Assembly (NCBI GenBank): GCA_963843595.1
Contig: CAWJLG010000010.1
Span: 310,001-374,000, forward strand
Length of the DNA stretch: 64,000 nucleotides
Direction: 5' to 3'
Origin: CAIWHR01 sp963843595
Lineage (GTDB): Bacteria; Pseudomonadota; Gammaproteobacteria; Burkholderiales; Casimicrobiaceae
Part shown: positions 8,463-20,348 of the stretch, piece after piece
How the letters are laid out: each line of letters begins with the position of its first letter
Numbering within the stretch: the stretch's first letter is position 1
Made by a program: the position numbers and the translations under genes
The notes under the pieces: model-generated
Databases searched by the model: none
What the model was told of the DNA's origin: nothing
The model's input: the letters and a program-made list of their open reading frames with translations, nothing else

Positions 8463-9834
8463 TCAGGCACCGCGCAGGTGCCAGGCTTTCGGCCGCGTGA
8501 ACGTCTGGATGCCGTAGGTCGACAGCGTGAGACCGATCCCCGAGTGCCCGACGCCGGACCACGGCAGCCGCGGGCTCACCCGGTCGCAGCAGTTCCAGTA
8601 GACGCTGCCGGCGCGCACCCGCGCGAGGATCTTCCTGGCCCGCTTTTCGTCGTGCGTGTAGACGCCCGCCGTCAATCCGTACTCGGTGTCGTTCATCAGG
8701 TCGACCGCCGCGTCGTCGTCGTTGACGCGCTGGATGCCGATGATCGGGCCGAAGCTCTCGTCCTTCATCAGCGCCATCGAGTGGTCGACGTCGGCGAACA
8801 CCGTCGGCGCGAACCAGTTGCCCTTGCCCTTGACGACGCGCGCCGCCGAGCAGCAGCCTCGCACCCTTCTTCCTGGCATCCGCAACCTGCTTCTTCAGCA
8901 CGTCGAGCTGCGGGCGGCGGGTGATCGCGCCGATGTATGTCGACTCGTCCATCGGGTCGCCGAGCTTGTAGCCCCTGACCTCGTGGACGAACGCGTCGAC
9001 GAACGCGTCGTAGATCGACGCATGGACGTAGATGCGCTCCACCGAACAGCACGACTGCCCGGTGTTGTAGAACGCGCCGTCGGCCACGCCCGCGACCGCG
9101 GCCTTCACGTCGACGTCGTCGCAGACGTAGATCGGATCCTTGCCGCCCAGCTCGAGCTGCACCTTGATCATCCGTCTGCCGGCGGCGGCCGCGATTCGCG
9201 CGCCGGTGGCGTAGGAGCCGGTGAAGAAAACGCCGTCGACCGGCTGGCGCAGGAGCGCTGCGCCGGTCGCGCCGTCGCCGATTACCGGGACGAACGCGTC
9301 CTTCGGCACGCCGGCTTCGTGCAGCATCTCGGCGATGTGCAAGCCGGTGAGCGAAGCGTACTCGGAAGGTTTGTACAGGACCGCGTTGCCGGCGATAAGC
9401 GCCGGCACGAACACGTTGCTGCCGACGAAGTAGGGGTAGTTCCACGCCGAGATGTTGGCGACCACGCCCAGCGGCTCGTGCGTGATCCGCTCCTCGAGCT
9501 TCTGCGTCGCGTCGGCGAACACCTTTTCCTCGCGCAGGCTGCCGAGCGATTCGGCAAGGAAGAAATCGATGCGGCTGAGGAGGCCGTTGAGTTCGTTGCG
9601 CGACTGCCGTATCGGCTTGCCGACCTCCTGCGTCAGCGTGCGAGCGAGCGTTTCGTGCATCGCGACGATGCGTTCGCGGAACGCCGCAATCGCAGCGAGC
9701 CGTTTCCGGATGGGCGTCCGGGCCCACGTTGCCTGGCCGGCGCGCGCCGTTTCGTACTTGCGGCGCACTGCGGCACTGCTGTCGGCGGTGACGTCGGCGA
9801 TGACGGCGCCGGTGGCGGGATTGGTGATCTTCAT
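8463..9834 (-). CDS. Aldehyde dehydrogenase, PuuC-like (one frameshift)
   Basis: This NAD(P)-dependent aldehyde dehydrogenase probably oxidises an amino- or gamma-glutamylamino-aldehyde from polyamine breakdown. The N-terminal part from ATG 9834 has 'NISAWNYPYFVGSN', cofactor site 'YKPSEYAS', 'FFTGSYATG', the general-base Glu in 'QLELGGKDP' and the nucleophile in 'NTGQSCCSVERIYV'. Near 8840 the frame shifts, and the rest is read one frame over as 'VVKGKGNWFAPTVFADV...ESFGPIIGIQ', ending at 8463. All catalytic residues lie before the break. Joined length is about 456 residues, normal for the family. A single-base error is the simplest explanation. Confidence 0.8.
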
Positions 9835-9847
9835 CGGGGCTCCGGAA

Positions 9848-10636
9848 TCAGAGGGCGAACGCGGCGTCCTTGTGCTGCGCCGCGTGGGTGAGGAAATCGT
9901 CGAGGATGGGGGTGTCGTCGAGAAAGCTCGGGTCCTCGGGGTCGTGGAACTCGGGATGCCATTGCACGCCGAACAGGTACGAAGGCCCCGTCCAGCGCAC
10001 GGCCTCGGCGATCCGGTCGGGTTCCGACCACGCCTCGACGACAAGTTCGCGGCCGAGGTCCTTGATCGCCTGGTGATGGATCGAGTTGGTCTTGACGGTG
10101 CCCGTCTTCGGATACAGCCGGGCGAGACCGCTGCCGGGGACGAACGACGTGGCGTGACAGTTCTCCTCGTAGATCGTCCAGTTGCGGTGGTTGAGCGCGA
10201 ACGGCGCCTGCGTGCCGAGGTCCTGGTACAGCGTGCCGCCCATCGCGACGTTGATCACCTGCGCCCCGCGGCACACGCCGAGCACCGGCTTGCGCTGCCG
10301 GACGAACGCGCGCAGCAGCGCGATCTCGTAGTCGTCGCGGATGCGATCGCCGTTCCACTCGGGTTTGAGCGCGGTCTCGCCGTACGTTTCCGGACAGACG
10401 TCGGAGCCGCCCATCAGGACGAGGCCGTCGAGCTCCTCGGCATAAGCGTCGACCGTCGCCTTGCTGCCCGGTCGCTTCGTGCTGCCCTCAGGCGAGGGCA
10501 CCATGAACGCGAGGACGTCGCGCTGCATGAGCCAGTGCGCGACGTTCTGCTCGATGTACTGCAGCGTCATCCCCTTGAAGATGGGGCGCGCCGGATCGGC
10601 GTGGAAGAAGCAGGCGGAGATGCCGATCTTGAGCAT
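9848..10636 (-). CDS. puuD: Gamma-glutamyl-GABA hydrolase-like (peptidase C26, PuuD-like)
   Basis: This 262-residue class I glutamine amidotransferase-like hydrolase cleaves the gamma-glutamyl bond, releasing glutamate and GABA in the gamma-glutamylated putrescine pathway. The nucleophile Cys122 is in 'GVCRGAQVINV', and the partner His in 'GVQWHPEFHDPED'. 'LVLMGGSDVCPETY' matches the PuuD/peptidase C26 pattern. Its presence with a PuuA-like synthetase in the same operon is the best argument for this pathway. The start at ATG 10636 follows the alcohol dehydrogenase stop by five bases. Confidence 0.8.
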   Translation of the reverse strand: MLKIGISACFFHADPARPIFKGMTLQYIEQNVAHWLMQRDVLAFMVPSPEGSTKRPGSKATVDAYAEELDGLVLMGGSDVCPETYGETALKPEWNGDRIRDDYEIALLRAFVRQRKPVLGVCRGAQVINVAMGGTLYQDLGTQAPFALNHRNWTIYEENCHATSFVPGSGLARLYPKTGTVKTNSIHHQAIKDLGRELVVEAWSEPDRIAEAVRWTGPSYLFGVQWHPEFHDPEDPSFLDDTPILDDFLTHAAQHKDAAFAL

Positions 10637-10641
10637 GACGA

Positions 10642-11811
10642 TCAGATCGCCGCGGCGAAGATCCGCTCGAAATCCTCGCGTGTGCACTTGCGCGGGTTGG
10701 TCTGGTGGCAGGTGTCCTTGATCGCGACGTCGACCAGCGCGGGAATGTCCGCGCGCGTGACCCGACGCGTCGACTCGAGCGCGCCCAGGGTCCCCGGAAT
10801 CCCCAGCTCCGCCTTCATGCGCGACAGCCAGTCGATGAACGCCTGCGCCGCGGCTTCCGGCGCCATGCCCGCGGTACCCGGGACACCGGCCACGCGCGCG
10901 AGCTCGGCCATCTTGGCGGTGGCCGAAGGCAGGTTGAAGCGCATCACGTGGTCGATCATGATGCCGTTGGCCAGGCCGTGATGCAGGTCGGCGACCGTCG
11001 ACAGCGCGTGCGCGCAGGAATGCACGGCGCCAAGATCCTTCTGGAAGGCGATCGCGCCCATCATCGAGCTCATCAGCATGTCGCTTCGTGCCTGCAGGTT
11101 CCGGCCGTCGCGCACGGCAAGCGGCAGCGCGCGCGCGGCGATGCGCACGCCCTCGAGCGCGATGCCGTCGCACAGCGGGTGGTACTCGGGCGAGAGGTAC
11201 GACTCGACATTGTGCGTCAAGGCGTCCATGCCCGTCGCCGCGGTGATCGCCGACGGCAGGTCGAGCGTGAGTTCGGGGTCGGCGAACACGCACCGGGCGA
11301 GGAGCGCCGGCGAGAACACGATCTTCTTCACGTGGGTCGCGTCGTCGGACACGACCGACGAGCGACCGACTTCCGAGCCCGTTCCCGCCGTCGTCGGCAG
11401 CGCGACGAAATACGGCAATGGCCGGTCGATGGGCCGCACCTGCGGATGATCCCACGCGTATTCGAGGATGTCGCCTGGGTGGTTTGCCATCAGCGCGATG
11501 GCTTTCGCCACGTCGAGCGCCGCGCCGCCGCCGAGGCCGATCACGGCATCGGCCCGGTGCGCGCGGAACGCGGCGGCGCCGGCGGCGACCTGGCTGCGCA
11601 CCGGGTTGCCCCAGATTTCCGAATAGACGGCCGGCTCCAGCCCCGGGAGGTCGGCGAGGAAGGCTTTCAACAGCGGCAGCGGCGCGATGCCGCGGTCGGT
11701 GACCACGAGCGGGCGCCGGACGCCCTGGCCCTTCAGGTGGTCGGCGACGAGCTTGCGCGCCCCGGGGCCGAAGTGGATCGTGGTCGGAAAGCTGAAACGG
11801 ACGATGGTCAT
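10642..11811 (-). CDS. Iron-containing alcohol dehydrogenase
   Basis: This 389-residue group III (Fe-dependent) alcohol dehydrogenase has the NAD motif 'GLGGGAALDVAKAI', the family signature around 'PTTAGTGSEV', and metal-ligand regions 'TGMDALTHNVESY' and 'CAHALSTVADLHHGLANG'. Such enzymes interconvert short aldehydes and alcohols, for example 4-hydroxybutyrate and succinate semialdehyde, which would suit a GABA/putrescine operon. The specificity is not determinable. The start overlaps the GNAT stop by four bases. Confidence 0.8.
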   Translation of the reverse strand: MTIVRFSFPTTIHFGPGARKLVADHLKGQGVRRPLVVTDRGIAPLPLLKAFLADLPGLEPAVYSEIWGNPVRSQVAAGAAAFRAHRADAVIGLGGGAALDVAKAIALMANHPGDILEYAWDHPQVRPIDRPLPYFVALPTTAGTGSEVGRSSVVSDDATHVKKIVFSPALLARCVFADPELTLDLPSAITAATGMDALTHNVESYLSPEYHPLCDGIALEGVRIAARALPLAVRDGRNLQARSDMLMSSMMGAIAFQKDLGAVHSCAHALSTVADLHHGLANGIMIDHVMRFNLPSATAKMAELARVAGVPGTAGMAPEAAAQAFIDWLSRMKAELGIPGTLGALESTRRVTRADIPALVDVAIKDTCHQTNPRKCTREDFERIFAAAI

Positions 11812-12317
11812 GGTCGGTCCAGGAAAAGAATCATGTGGTTCTTGGCAAAATAGTCGCCGCCGATGCGGATGGCCCGCGGCTCGACGCCGAACGACTCGAA
11901 GCCCTGCCGTTCGTACAAGCGGCGTGCGGCGATGTTCGTGTCGGTCACGGTCAGCACCAGTTGCAGGAGGCCGGGCAGGCGACGTGCCTCGTCGACGACG
12001 CGCGCGAGCAGCGCGGCGCCCACGCCGCGACCGGCGTGCTCCGCAGCGACATACATGCCGAAGACGACGGCCTTGTGCCGGTTCTTGGCGCGTCGTTCGC
12101 GTGCGAGCCCGATGCTGCCGGCGAGCGCCCCGTCGAGAAACGCGCCCCACACGGCCTCCGCGCCGTCCGGCTGCAGACGGGCGAGCGTGTCGCCGAGCGG
12201 CCGCCGCGTCTCCTCCTCATGACTCGACGTGAACGCGTCGGGATGCTCGGCGAGGGCGCGCAGGCGCAGCGCACGATAGGCGACGGCGTCGTCGGGAACG
12301 AGCCGGCGGATCTCCAA
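11808..12317 (-). CDS. GNAT-family N-acetyltransferase
   Basis: This 169-residue protein has the GNAT fold. Motif A is seen as 'VVFGMYVAAEHAGRGVGAALL', with the acetyl-CoA pyrophosphate loop (R/Q-x-x-G-x-G/A as AGRGVG), followed by 'LTVTDTNIAARRLYERQGFESFG'. Placed inside a polyamine operon, it may acetylate a polyamine or a product, but many GNATs of this size act on other amines, so this is inference. It is tightly coupled to its neighbours: one base after the synthetase stop and a four-base overlap with the alcohol dehydrogenase gene. Confidence 0.75.
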   Translation of the reverse strand: MEIRRLVPDDAVAYRALRLRALAEHPDAFTSSHEEETRRPLGDTLARLQPDGAEAVWGAFLDGALAGSIGLARERRAKNRHKAVVFGMYVAAEHAGRGVGAALLARVVDEARRLPGLLQLVLTVTDTNIAARRLYERQGFESFGVEPRAIRIGGDYFAKNHMILFLDRP

Positions 12318-12318
12318 T

Positions 12319-13692
<1,374 letters not shown>

Positions 13693-13901
13693 CGAGTTCC
13701 TCCTGGGGCGGGCGCGGCGGGCGTGGGTGGCATGCTCGGCGCCCGTCTTCAACGAACCGTCGCGACCGCCGGCACTCCCGCGATTCTAGGGCCTGTTCGC
13801 GCCAAAGGCGAGTTCACGCCCGGTTTGCGTCGGACGCCGACAGGGACGACCGTGGAGGTGGCACAATCGTCGTCGATGCGCACGCCGCCGACCGTTCACC
13901 G

Positions 13902-14777
13902 ATGAGCCGTGCCCAGGCGCTTGTCGCGGTGCACGCGGCCGTGCTGCTGTTCGGCTTCGCGGGGCTGTTCGGCAAGTGGCTCGCGTTCTCGCCGCTCGTG
14001 ATCGTCCTCGGGCGGACCGTCGTCGCGGCGGCGGCGCTGGGGCTCATGCTCGTGGTACGGCCCGGTGCACGTGCGGGTTTCGACGCACGGCTGATCGTCA
14101 ATGGCGCCGTGCTCGCGCTGCACTGGGGGTCGTTCTTCGCCGCGATTCAGGTCGCGACGGTCGCCGTGGGGCTGCTCGGTTTTGCGAGCTTCCCCCTTTT
14201 CGTGCTGCTGCAGGAGCGCGTGCTGCTGGGGCGGCGCTGGAGCCGGGCGGAGGCCGCCACCGCGCTTGCGGTCGTCGCCGGCCTTGCGCTGCTGGTGCCC
14301 GAGTTCTCGTTCGGCAACCGGACCGTGCAGGGACTTGCCTGGGGTGTCGTTTCAGGATTCACGTTCGCCTTGCTCGCGGTGCACAACCGCCGGCTGGCAC
14401 CCGGGCGATCCGCGGTCGATCTCGCGTTCTGGCAGAACCTGCTGGCGGCGATGTGCCTGGTGCCCGTCGTTGCCCTCGCAGCGCCCGGGTCGCTCGTGCT
14501 CGATGGTCGGGACCTTGCGCTGTTGCTGGTGCTGGGGCTCGTCTGCACGGCACTCGCGCATACGGTGTTCATCGCGAGCCTCGCCGTGGTCAGCGCGCAC
14601 ACGGCGAGCGTGATCGCGGCGCTGGAACCGGTGTACGGCATCGCGCTCGCCGTCGTTCTGCTGGGTGAAGTGCCCGGCCTGCGCACGCTCGCCGGCGGCG
14701 CGCTCATCGTTGGTGCTGTCGTCGTGGCGTCGCATCGCGCGGCGCGCCAGGTTTCCTCGCGACCGGCGATTCGGTAG
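13902..14777 (+). CDS. EamA/DMT-family transporter
   Basis: This 291-residue integral membrane protein has ten predicted hydrophobic helices in two halves, typical of the drug/metabolite transporter superfamily (RhaT/EamA). 'ALHWGSFFAAIQVATVAVGLLGFASFPLF' near residue 70 and 'AALEPVYGIALAVVLLGEVP' near residue 245 match the conserved segments at the ends of the two EamA repeats (each shown here only in part as a landmark). It is divergent from the polyamine operon and may export an amine or amino acid. The substrate is not predictable. Confidence 0.8.
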   Translation: MSRAQALVAVHAAVLLFGFAGLFGKWLAFSPLVIVLGRTVVAAAALGLMLVVRPGARAGFDARLIVNGAVLALHWGSFFAAIQVATVAVGLLGFASFPLFVLLQERVLLGRRWSRAEAATALAVVAGLALLVPEFSFGNRTVQGLAWGVVSGFTFALLAVHNRRLAPGRSAVDLAFWQNLLAAMCLVPVVALAAPGSLVLDGRDLALLLVLGLVCTALAHTVFIASLAVVSAHTASVIAALEPVYGIALAVVLLGEVPGLRTLAGGALIVGAVVVASHRAARQVSSRPAIR

Positions 14778-14810
14778 CATTTCACCTTTCCTCTCGCCAA
14801 GAGATCCCCA

Positions 14811-15720
<910 letters not shown>

Positions 15721-15724
15721 CGCG

Positions 15725-16235
15725 ATGATCATCGTCGTCATGGGCGTCTGCGGCTGCGGCAAGACCACGATCGGGCGAGGCACTGGCTGCCGAGCTCGGC
15801 TGTCCGTTCTTCGACGCGGACGATTTCCATCCGCCGGCCAACGTCGCGAAGATGGCGGCGGGCACGCCGCTGACCGACGCCGACCGCTGGCCCTGGCTCG
15901 ACCGGCTCGCCGCGGAAATGCGGGCAATTCACGCCCGCGGCGCTAGCGCCGTGCTCGCGTGCTCCGCGCTCAAGAAGGCGTATCGCGACCGGCTCGCTGC
16001 GTGGACGTCTTCGCCGCAGGACCTGCGGTTCGTCCACCTCGTCGGCGATTACGACACGATTGCCGCGCGGCTTGCGTCGCGTCAGCACCGCTACATGCCC
16101 GCCACGTTGCTGGCGAGCCAGTTCGCCGCGCTCGAGCCGCCCGCCGACGCGATCGACGTCGACGTGCGGAGGCCCGTCGCGGAGCAGGTCGCCGCAATCC
16201 GCGCGGCGCTCAAGATGGCGCCGGCGGTTTCGTGA
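15725..16235 (+). CDS. gntK: Gluconokinase (one frameshift)
   Basis: GntK phosphorylates gluconate to 6-phosphogluconate, the substrate of the enzyme encoded just upstream. The P-loop GVCGCGKTT lies at residues 7-15. Right after 'IGR' the frame breaks near 15779. Dropping one base gives 'IGR-ALAAELGCPFFDADDFHPPANVAKMAAGTPL' (continuous across the join), with the diagnostic 'DADDFHP' and, later, 'ACSALKKAYRDRL'. The joined length is about 169 residues, normal for GntK. The stop overlaps the GTG start of the next gene. Confidence 0.8.
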
Positions 16236-17425
16236 GCGGCGCCGGGGACGACGGCGACGAGCCCCGCGGACCGGCGACCCTCGCCGGCCACCTCGGTCGC
16301 GATCCGCAGCGCTTCCTCGGCGCGGTCAACACGCCGGTGTTCCGGGCGTCGACGATGCTGTTTCCGACCGTCGCCGAGCTCGAGCGGGCCGCGCGCGGCG
16401 AATACGAGGGCCTGAGCTACGGTCTGCACGGACTGCCGACGGTCACCGACCTGCAGGCGGCGATCGCGCGCCTCGAAGGTGGCCACGCGGCGCTCGCGGT
16501 GCCCTCGGGGCTGACGGCGACCACGCTGCCGCTGCTGGCACTCGCGCGCGCCGGCGATCATGTGCTCGTCACCGATTCCGTCTACGGCCCGACACGGCGC
16601 TTCTGCGAGCATCACCTCAAGCGCTACGCTGTCGAGGTGGGCTATTACGATCCGCTGGCCGGTGCCGCGATCGCGCGCTCGTTCCAGCCCAACACGCGCA
16701 TCGTGTTCACGGAGTCACCCGGCTCGCTGACGTTCGACGTCCAGGACATTCCGGCCATCGCCGAGGTCGCGCACGCGCGGGGCGCGTGGGTGGTGATGGA
16801 CAACACCTGGGCCACGCCCCTGGGCTTCCGCGCGTTCGACCACGGCGTCGACGTGTCGGTGCACGCGGCGACCAAGTACATCGGCGGCCACTCCGACGTG
16901 CTGCTCGGCCTCATCGTGGCCAACGCGGCGGCCTATCCCGCGCTGCACCGGCTGTGGACCGACATGGGCGTCACGGCGTCCGCCGACGACTGCTTCCTCG
17001 GTCTGCGTGGACTGCGCACATTGCCGGTGCGCCTTGCTAGGCATCAGGCCAGTGCGCTCACGATCGCGCACTGGCTCGCGGCACGGCCGGAGGTCAAGGA
17101 AGTGCTCTATCCGGCGCTTCCCGGGGCGCGCGGCCACGACCTGTGGAAGCGCGACTTCATCGGGGCGACGGGCCTGTTCGGCATCGTGCTGCACCCGGTC
17201 GCGCGCGAGCGGATTGCGGCGATGCTCGACGGGATGCGCCTGTTCGGGATGGGCTGGAGCTGGGGCGGGTTCGAGAGCCTGATCATTCCGACGTGGCCCG
17301 AACGCACGCGCACCGCGACGCGGTGGGACGCCGGCGGACCGTGCCTGCGCCTCGCCGTCGGCCTCGAGGAGCCGGCGGATCTCATCGCCGACCTCGCCGC
17401 GGGATTCGCGCGTCTCGCGCGCTGA
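16232..17425 (+). CDS. metC: Cystathionine beta-lyase-like PLP enzyme
   Basis: This 397-residue trans-sulfuration family enzyme (Cys/Met metabolism PLP-dependent, fold type I) starts at a GTG overlapping the gntK stop. Motifs are 'STMLFPTVAELERA' at the N-terminus, 'VPSGLTATTLPLLAL', 'VVMDNTWATPLGF' (PLP Asp) and 'AATKYIGGHSDVLLG' with the Schiff-base lysine. 'GMGWSWGGFESLI' is characteristic of MetC rather than MetB/MetZ. It likely cleaves cystathionine to homocysteine, pyruvate and ammonia. Its coupling to gntK has no obvious metabolic reason. Confidence 0.8.
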   Translation: MSGAGDDGDEPRGPATLAGHLGRDPQRFLGAVNTPVFRASTMLFPTVAELERAARGEYEGLSYGLHGLPTVTDLQAAIARLEGGHAALAVPSGLTATTLPLLALARAGDHVLVTDSVYGPTRRFCEHHLKRYAVEVGYYDPLAGAAIARSFQPNTRIVFTESPGSLTFDVQDIPAIAEVAHARGAWVVMDNTWATPLGFRAFDHGVDVSVHAATKYIGGHSDVLLGLIVANAAAYPALHRLWTDMGVTASADDCFLGLRGLRTLPVRLARHQASALTIAHWLAARPEVKEVLYPALPGARGHDLWKRDFIGATGLFGIVLHPVARERIAAMLDGMRLFGMGWSWGGFESLIIPTWPERTRTATRWDAGGPCLRLAVGLEEPADLIADLAAGFARLAR

Positions 17426-17467
17426 TCCGATCAACGCGCGATCAGGGACGCTGCTCACGACGCCGCG

Positions 17468-18229
17468 TCAGACGGGCTCATCCTCGCCGAGATAGACCGC
17501 CCGGACCTCGCGATTGGCGCGGATCGCCTCCGGCGTGCCCTGGGCGATGATCCGGCCGCGATCGAGGACGATCACGCGATCGGCGTGACCGAATACGACG
17601 TCCATGTCGTGCTCGGTGAACAGCACCGCGATTCGTTCCTGACGCGCGACGTCGACGGCGAGCTGCATCAGCCGGCTGCGGGAGTTGGGCGACATCCCGG
17701 CCGTGGGCTCGTCCATCAGCAGCAGCCGCGGCCTCCCGGCGAGCGCCAAAGCGAGTTCGACGCGCTTGGCGTCCCCGTAGGCAAGCGTGGCGCAGCCCTG
17801 GTCGGCGAACCGGGTCATCCGCACCTGCGCGAGGAGCGCGTCGGCGGCGACACGCTCCCGGTCGGTCGCGCGCGCAGCCATGGAGCGGTGCGCGCCTGAC
17901 CGCGCCATGAGCGCCAGCTGCACGTTCTCGCGCACGGTCATCGACGCGAACGTCGCCGCCACCTGGAACGTGCGGCCCACGCCCTTGCGTGCGATCGCGC
18001 GCGGCGGCAGGCCGTCGATCCGCTCGCCGCCGAGCGACACGGTACCGGCGTCGGGCACGAGCTGGCCGTTGACGAGGTTGAAACACGTCGTCTTCCCGGC
18101 GCCGTTGGGGCCGATCAGCGCGACCAGTTCCCCCGCCGCGACCGTGAACGACACGTCGAGGACCGCGTCGACGCCGTCGAAGGCCTTCCTGAGCCCGGCA
18201 ACGGCAAGGACGTCGGCGGCGCCGTTCAT
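17468..18229 (-). CDS. livG: Branched-chain amino acid-type ABC ATPase LivG
   Basis: This 253-residue cytoplasmic ATPase has Walker A GPNGAGKT (40-47), 'GVGRTFQVAATFASMTVREN' in the Q-loop region, an altered signature 'LAYGDAKRVE', Walker B 'LLLMDEPTAGM' and switch His in 'FTEHDMD'. The last pattern and the C-terminal 'VRAVYLGEDE' are LivG features. Its start overlaps the livHM stop as ATGA. The normal partner ATPase LivF is not encoded on either side; the next gene downstream is the convergent metC. The transporter therefore needs LivF from elsewhere or runs on a LivG homodimer. Confidence 0.85.
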   Translation of the reverse strand: MNGAADVLAVAGLRKAFDGVDAVLDVSFTVAAGELVALIGPNGAGKTTCFNLVNGQLVPDAGTVSLGGERIDGLPPRAIARKGVGRTFQVAATFASMTVRENVQLALMARSGAHRSMAARATDRERVAADALLAQVRMTRFADQGCATLAYGDAKRVELALALAGRPRLLLMDEPTAGMSPNSRSRLMQLAVDVARQERIAVLFTEHDMDVVFGHADRVIVLDRGRIIAQGTPEAIRANREVRAVYLGEDEPV

Positions 18230-20112
18230 GGCCGCCTCCGGGCACGCCGCAGCAATACCTGCAGGCCGCCCCCGATGCCCATCGGAAAGACGAGCACGAT
18301 GAGCAGGATCGCGAGGCCCAGCACGGCCCGCCAGTAATCGGTCACCCGCGCCAGTGCATCCTGCAGCCAGATGAAGGATGCTGCTCCGATCAACGGCCCG
18401 GCGAGCGTGTTGAGGCCGCCCAGCAGCACCATCACCAGCGCGTCGACCGAGCGCGGGATCGCCAGCGTGTCCGGCGAGATGCTGCCCTTGGAAAACGCGT
18501 AGAGGCCGCCCGCGAGCCCCGCGAACGCGCCGGCGACCGCGAAGGCCTGCCATTGCACGCGGCGTGCGTCGATGCCGATCGCCTCGGCGCGCAGCGCCGA
18601 GTCGCGGCTTGCCCGGAGCGCGTAGCCGAACGGAGCGCTCGCGAACCAGGCGAGCGCGACCAGCGCCGGGCCGACCAGCGCGAGCACAAACCAGTAGTAC
18701 GCGCGCTTGCCGGAGAGCGCTTCGACGGGCCACACACCGACGACGCCGTTCGATCCGCCGGTCACGCTGTCCCACTGGAACGCGATCGACCAGACGATCT
18801 GTGCGAACGCGAGGGTCAGCATCGCGAGGTAGACGCCGGACAGGCGCACGCAGAACCAGCCGAAGACGACCGCACCGCCCAGCGCGGCCAGCGGTGCGAC
18901 CGCGAGCGCACCCGCCATCGGCCAGCCGTGCTTGACCGCCAGCGCCGCCGCGTAGGCGCCAAGGCCGAAATACGCGGCATGTCCGAACGACGCGATGCCG
19001 CCGGTGCCCATCAGGAACTGGAGGCTGGCGGTGAACAGTGCGAAGACGAGAATGTCGGTGGCGAGCACGATCCGGTATTCGTCGCCGGTGAACGGCAGCA
19101 GCGCCGCCGCCACGATCGCCAATGCAGCGCCTGCCGCACTTGCGCGCCCCGGCGCCAGCACCAGCGCGCGAAATTCGGCGACAGGCGTGGTCGGCAACGC
19201 GGCCGGCGGCTTGCCGAGCAGCCCGTGCGGCTTCACCGCCAGCACCACCGCCATGACGACGAACTCGGCGACCAGCGTGAGCTTCGGAAACGCGATGGCG
19301 ATGCCGCCGACGTCGACGGTGCCCAGCACCACGCACAGGGCCTTGGTCAACCCGATCAGCAGCGCTGCGAGGAACGCCCCGGGGATCGAGCCCAGGCCGC
19401 CGACGACGGTCACGACGAAGGCCTCGGCAATGATGGCGAGATCCATCCCGAGATTGGCGGGCTCGCGCGGCAGCTGCAGCGCACCGGCAAGGCCGGCGAG
19501 CAGCGAACCGAGCGCGAACACCCCCGTGAACAGCCGCCGCTCGTCGATGCCCAGGGCGCCGGCGAGCACACGGTTTTCGGTGGCCGCGCGGATCACCACG
19601 CCGAAACGGGTCCGGTTGAGCAGCCACCACAACGCCGCGAGAACCATAGGCCCGACGACGAGCAGCAACAGATCGTAGGTGGGGATCGCGCGCCCGAAGA
19701 CGTCGAGCGCGCCAGCGAATCCCGGCGCGCGGGGACCGAGGAGGTCCTCTGCGCCCCACAGCGCGAGCACGGCATCGCGGACGATCAGCACGATGCCGAA
19801 GGTTGCCGCGAGCTGCAGCAGTTCCGGTGCGGAATAGATCCGCTTGAGGACGAAGGCCTCGATCAGCGCGCCGATGGCCGCGACTACAAAAGGCGCAGCC
19901 ATCACGCCGCCCCAGAAGCCGAGCGGACCGCGCGGCAGCGCTTCGACCAGCGAATACGCGATGTACGCGCCGAGCATGTAGAGCGAGCCGTGCGCGAAAT
20001 TGACGATCCGCGTCACGCCGAAGATCAGCGTCAGGCCGGCGGCGACGAGGAACAGCGCCGATGCGCCGGCGAGGCCGTTGAGAAACTGGGCGAAGAGGGA
20101 GGGGAGGGACAC
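18226..20112 (-). CDS. Fused LivH-LivM permease
   Basis: This 628-residue membrane protein carries both permeases of a Liv-type importer in one chain. Residues ~1-290 are LivH-like ('GLTLIFGVTRIVNFAHGSLYMLGAYIAY', 'GGLGSIPGAFLAALLIG' region) and ~315-628 are LivM-like ('GIASFGHAAYFGLGAYAAAL', 'SRDSALRAEAIGID'). Between them lies a short proline/alanine linker. Such fusions are known in Proteobacteria and fix a 1:1 ratio of the two subunits. The start is a GTG at 20112 without a good ribosome-binding site. The periplasmic binding protein is not adjacent; the one encoded at 37.0-38.2 kb is a possible partner. Confidence 0.85.
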   Translation of the reverse strand: MSLPSLFAQFLNGLAGASALFLVAAGLTLIFGVTRIVNFAHGSLYMLGAYIAYSLVEALPRGPLGFWGGVMAAPFVVAAIGALIEAFVLKRIYSAPELLQLAATFGIVLIVRDAVLALWGAEDLLGPRAPGFAGALDVFGRAIPTYDLLLLVVGPMVLAALWWLLNRTRFGVVIRAATENRVLAGALGIDERRLFTGVFALGSLLAGLAGALQLPREPANLGMDLAIIAEAFVVTVVGGLGSIPGAFLAALLIGLTKALCVVLGTVDVGGIAIAFPKLTLVAEFVVMAVVLAVKPHGLLGKPPAALPTTPVAEFRALVLAPGRASAAGAALAIVAAALLPFTGDEYRIVLATDILVFALFTASLQFLMGTGGIASFGHAAYFGLGAYAAALAVKHGWPMAGALAVAPLAALGGAVVFGWFCVRLSGVYLAMLTLAFAQIVWSIAFQWDSVTGGSNGVVGVWPVEALSGKRAYYWFVLALVGPALVALAWFASAPFGYALRASRDSALRAEAIGIDARRVQWQAFAVAGAFAGLAGGLYAFSKGSISPDTLAIPRSVDALVMVLLGGLNTLAGPLIGAASFIWLQDALARVTDYWRAVLGLAILLIVLVFPMGIGGGLQVLLRRARRRP

Positions 20113-20288
20113 GCGGGCGGGTGGCGCGCACCGGCAATCGATCGCGGCACGGGCGATTCTAGCGGGTTTCGGTCGCTACTCGCCGCGGCGAGGCGCCGAG
20201 CGTCGGCGGCACGCGATGGACCGCGGCGGACGCCGTCTTGCCGGCGATTCATGTACATGAGTGCAGCAGCCGGCCATGGTCGACAACC

Positions 20289-20318
20289 TTGACGAACGCT
20301 TCGACGCGCCCCTAGACT
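20289..20318 (+). promoter_or_regulatory. Sigma70-type promoter of the tct operon
   Basis: A -35 box TTGACG (20289-20294) and a -10 box TAGACT (20313-20318) are 18 bases apart. The same two boxes with the same spacing precede the second operon at 27.5 kb, which makes a chance match less likely. Confidence 0.6.
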
Positions 20319-20336
20319 GGTCCCGATTCATTCATA

Positions 20337-20348
20337 TCATCTAGATGA
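20337..20348. promoter_or_regulatory. Palindromic operator TCATCTAGATGA (site 1)
   Basis: A perfect 12-base palindrome lies 18 bases after the -10 box, so it would sit at or just past the transcription start. The identical sequence occurs at the second operon. Inferred binding site of the GntR/UTRA regulator encoded between the two operons. A bound repressor here would block initiation or early elongation. Confidence 0.6.
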
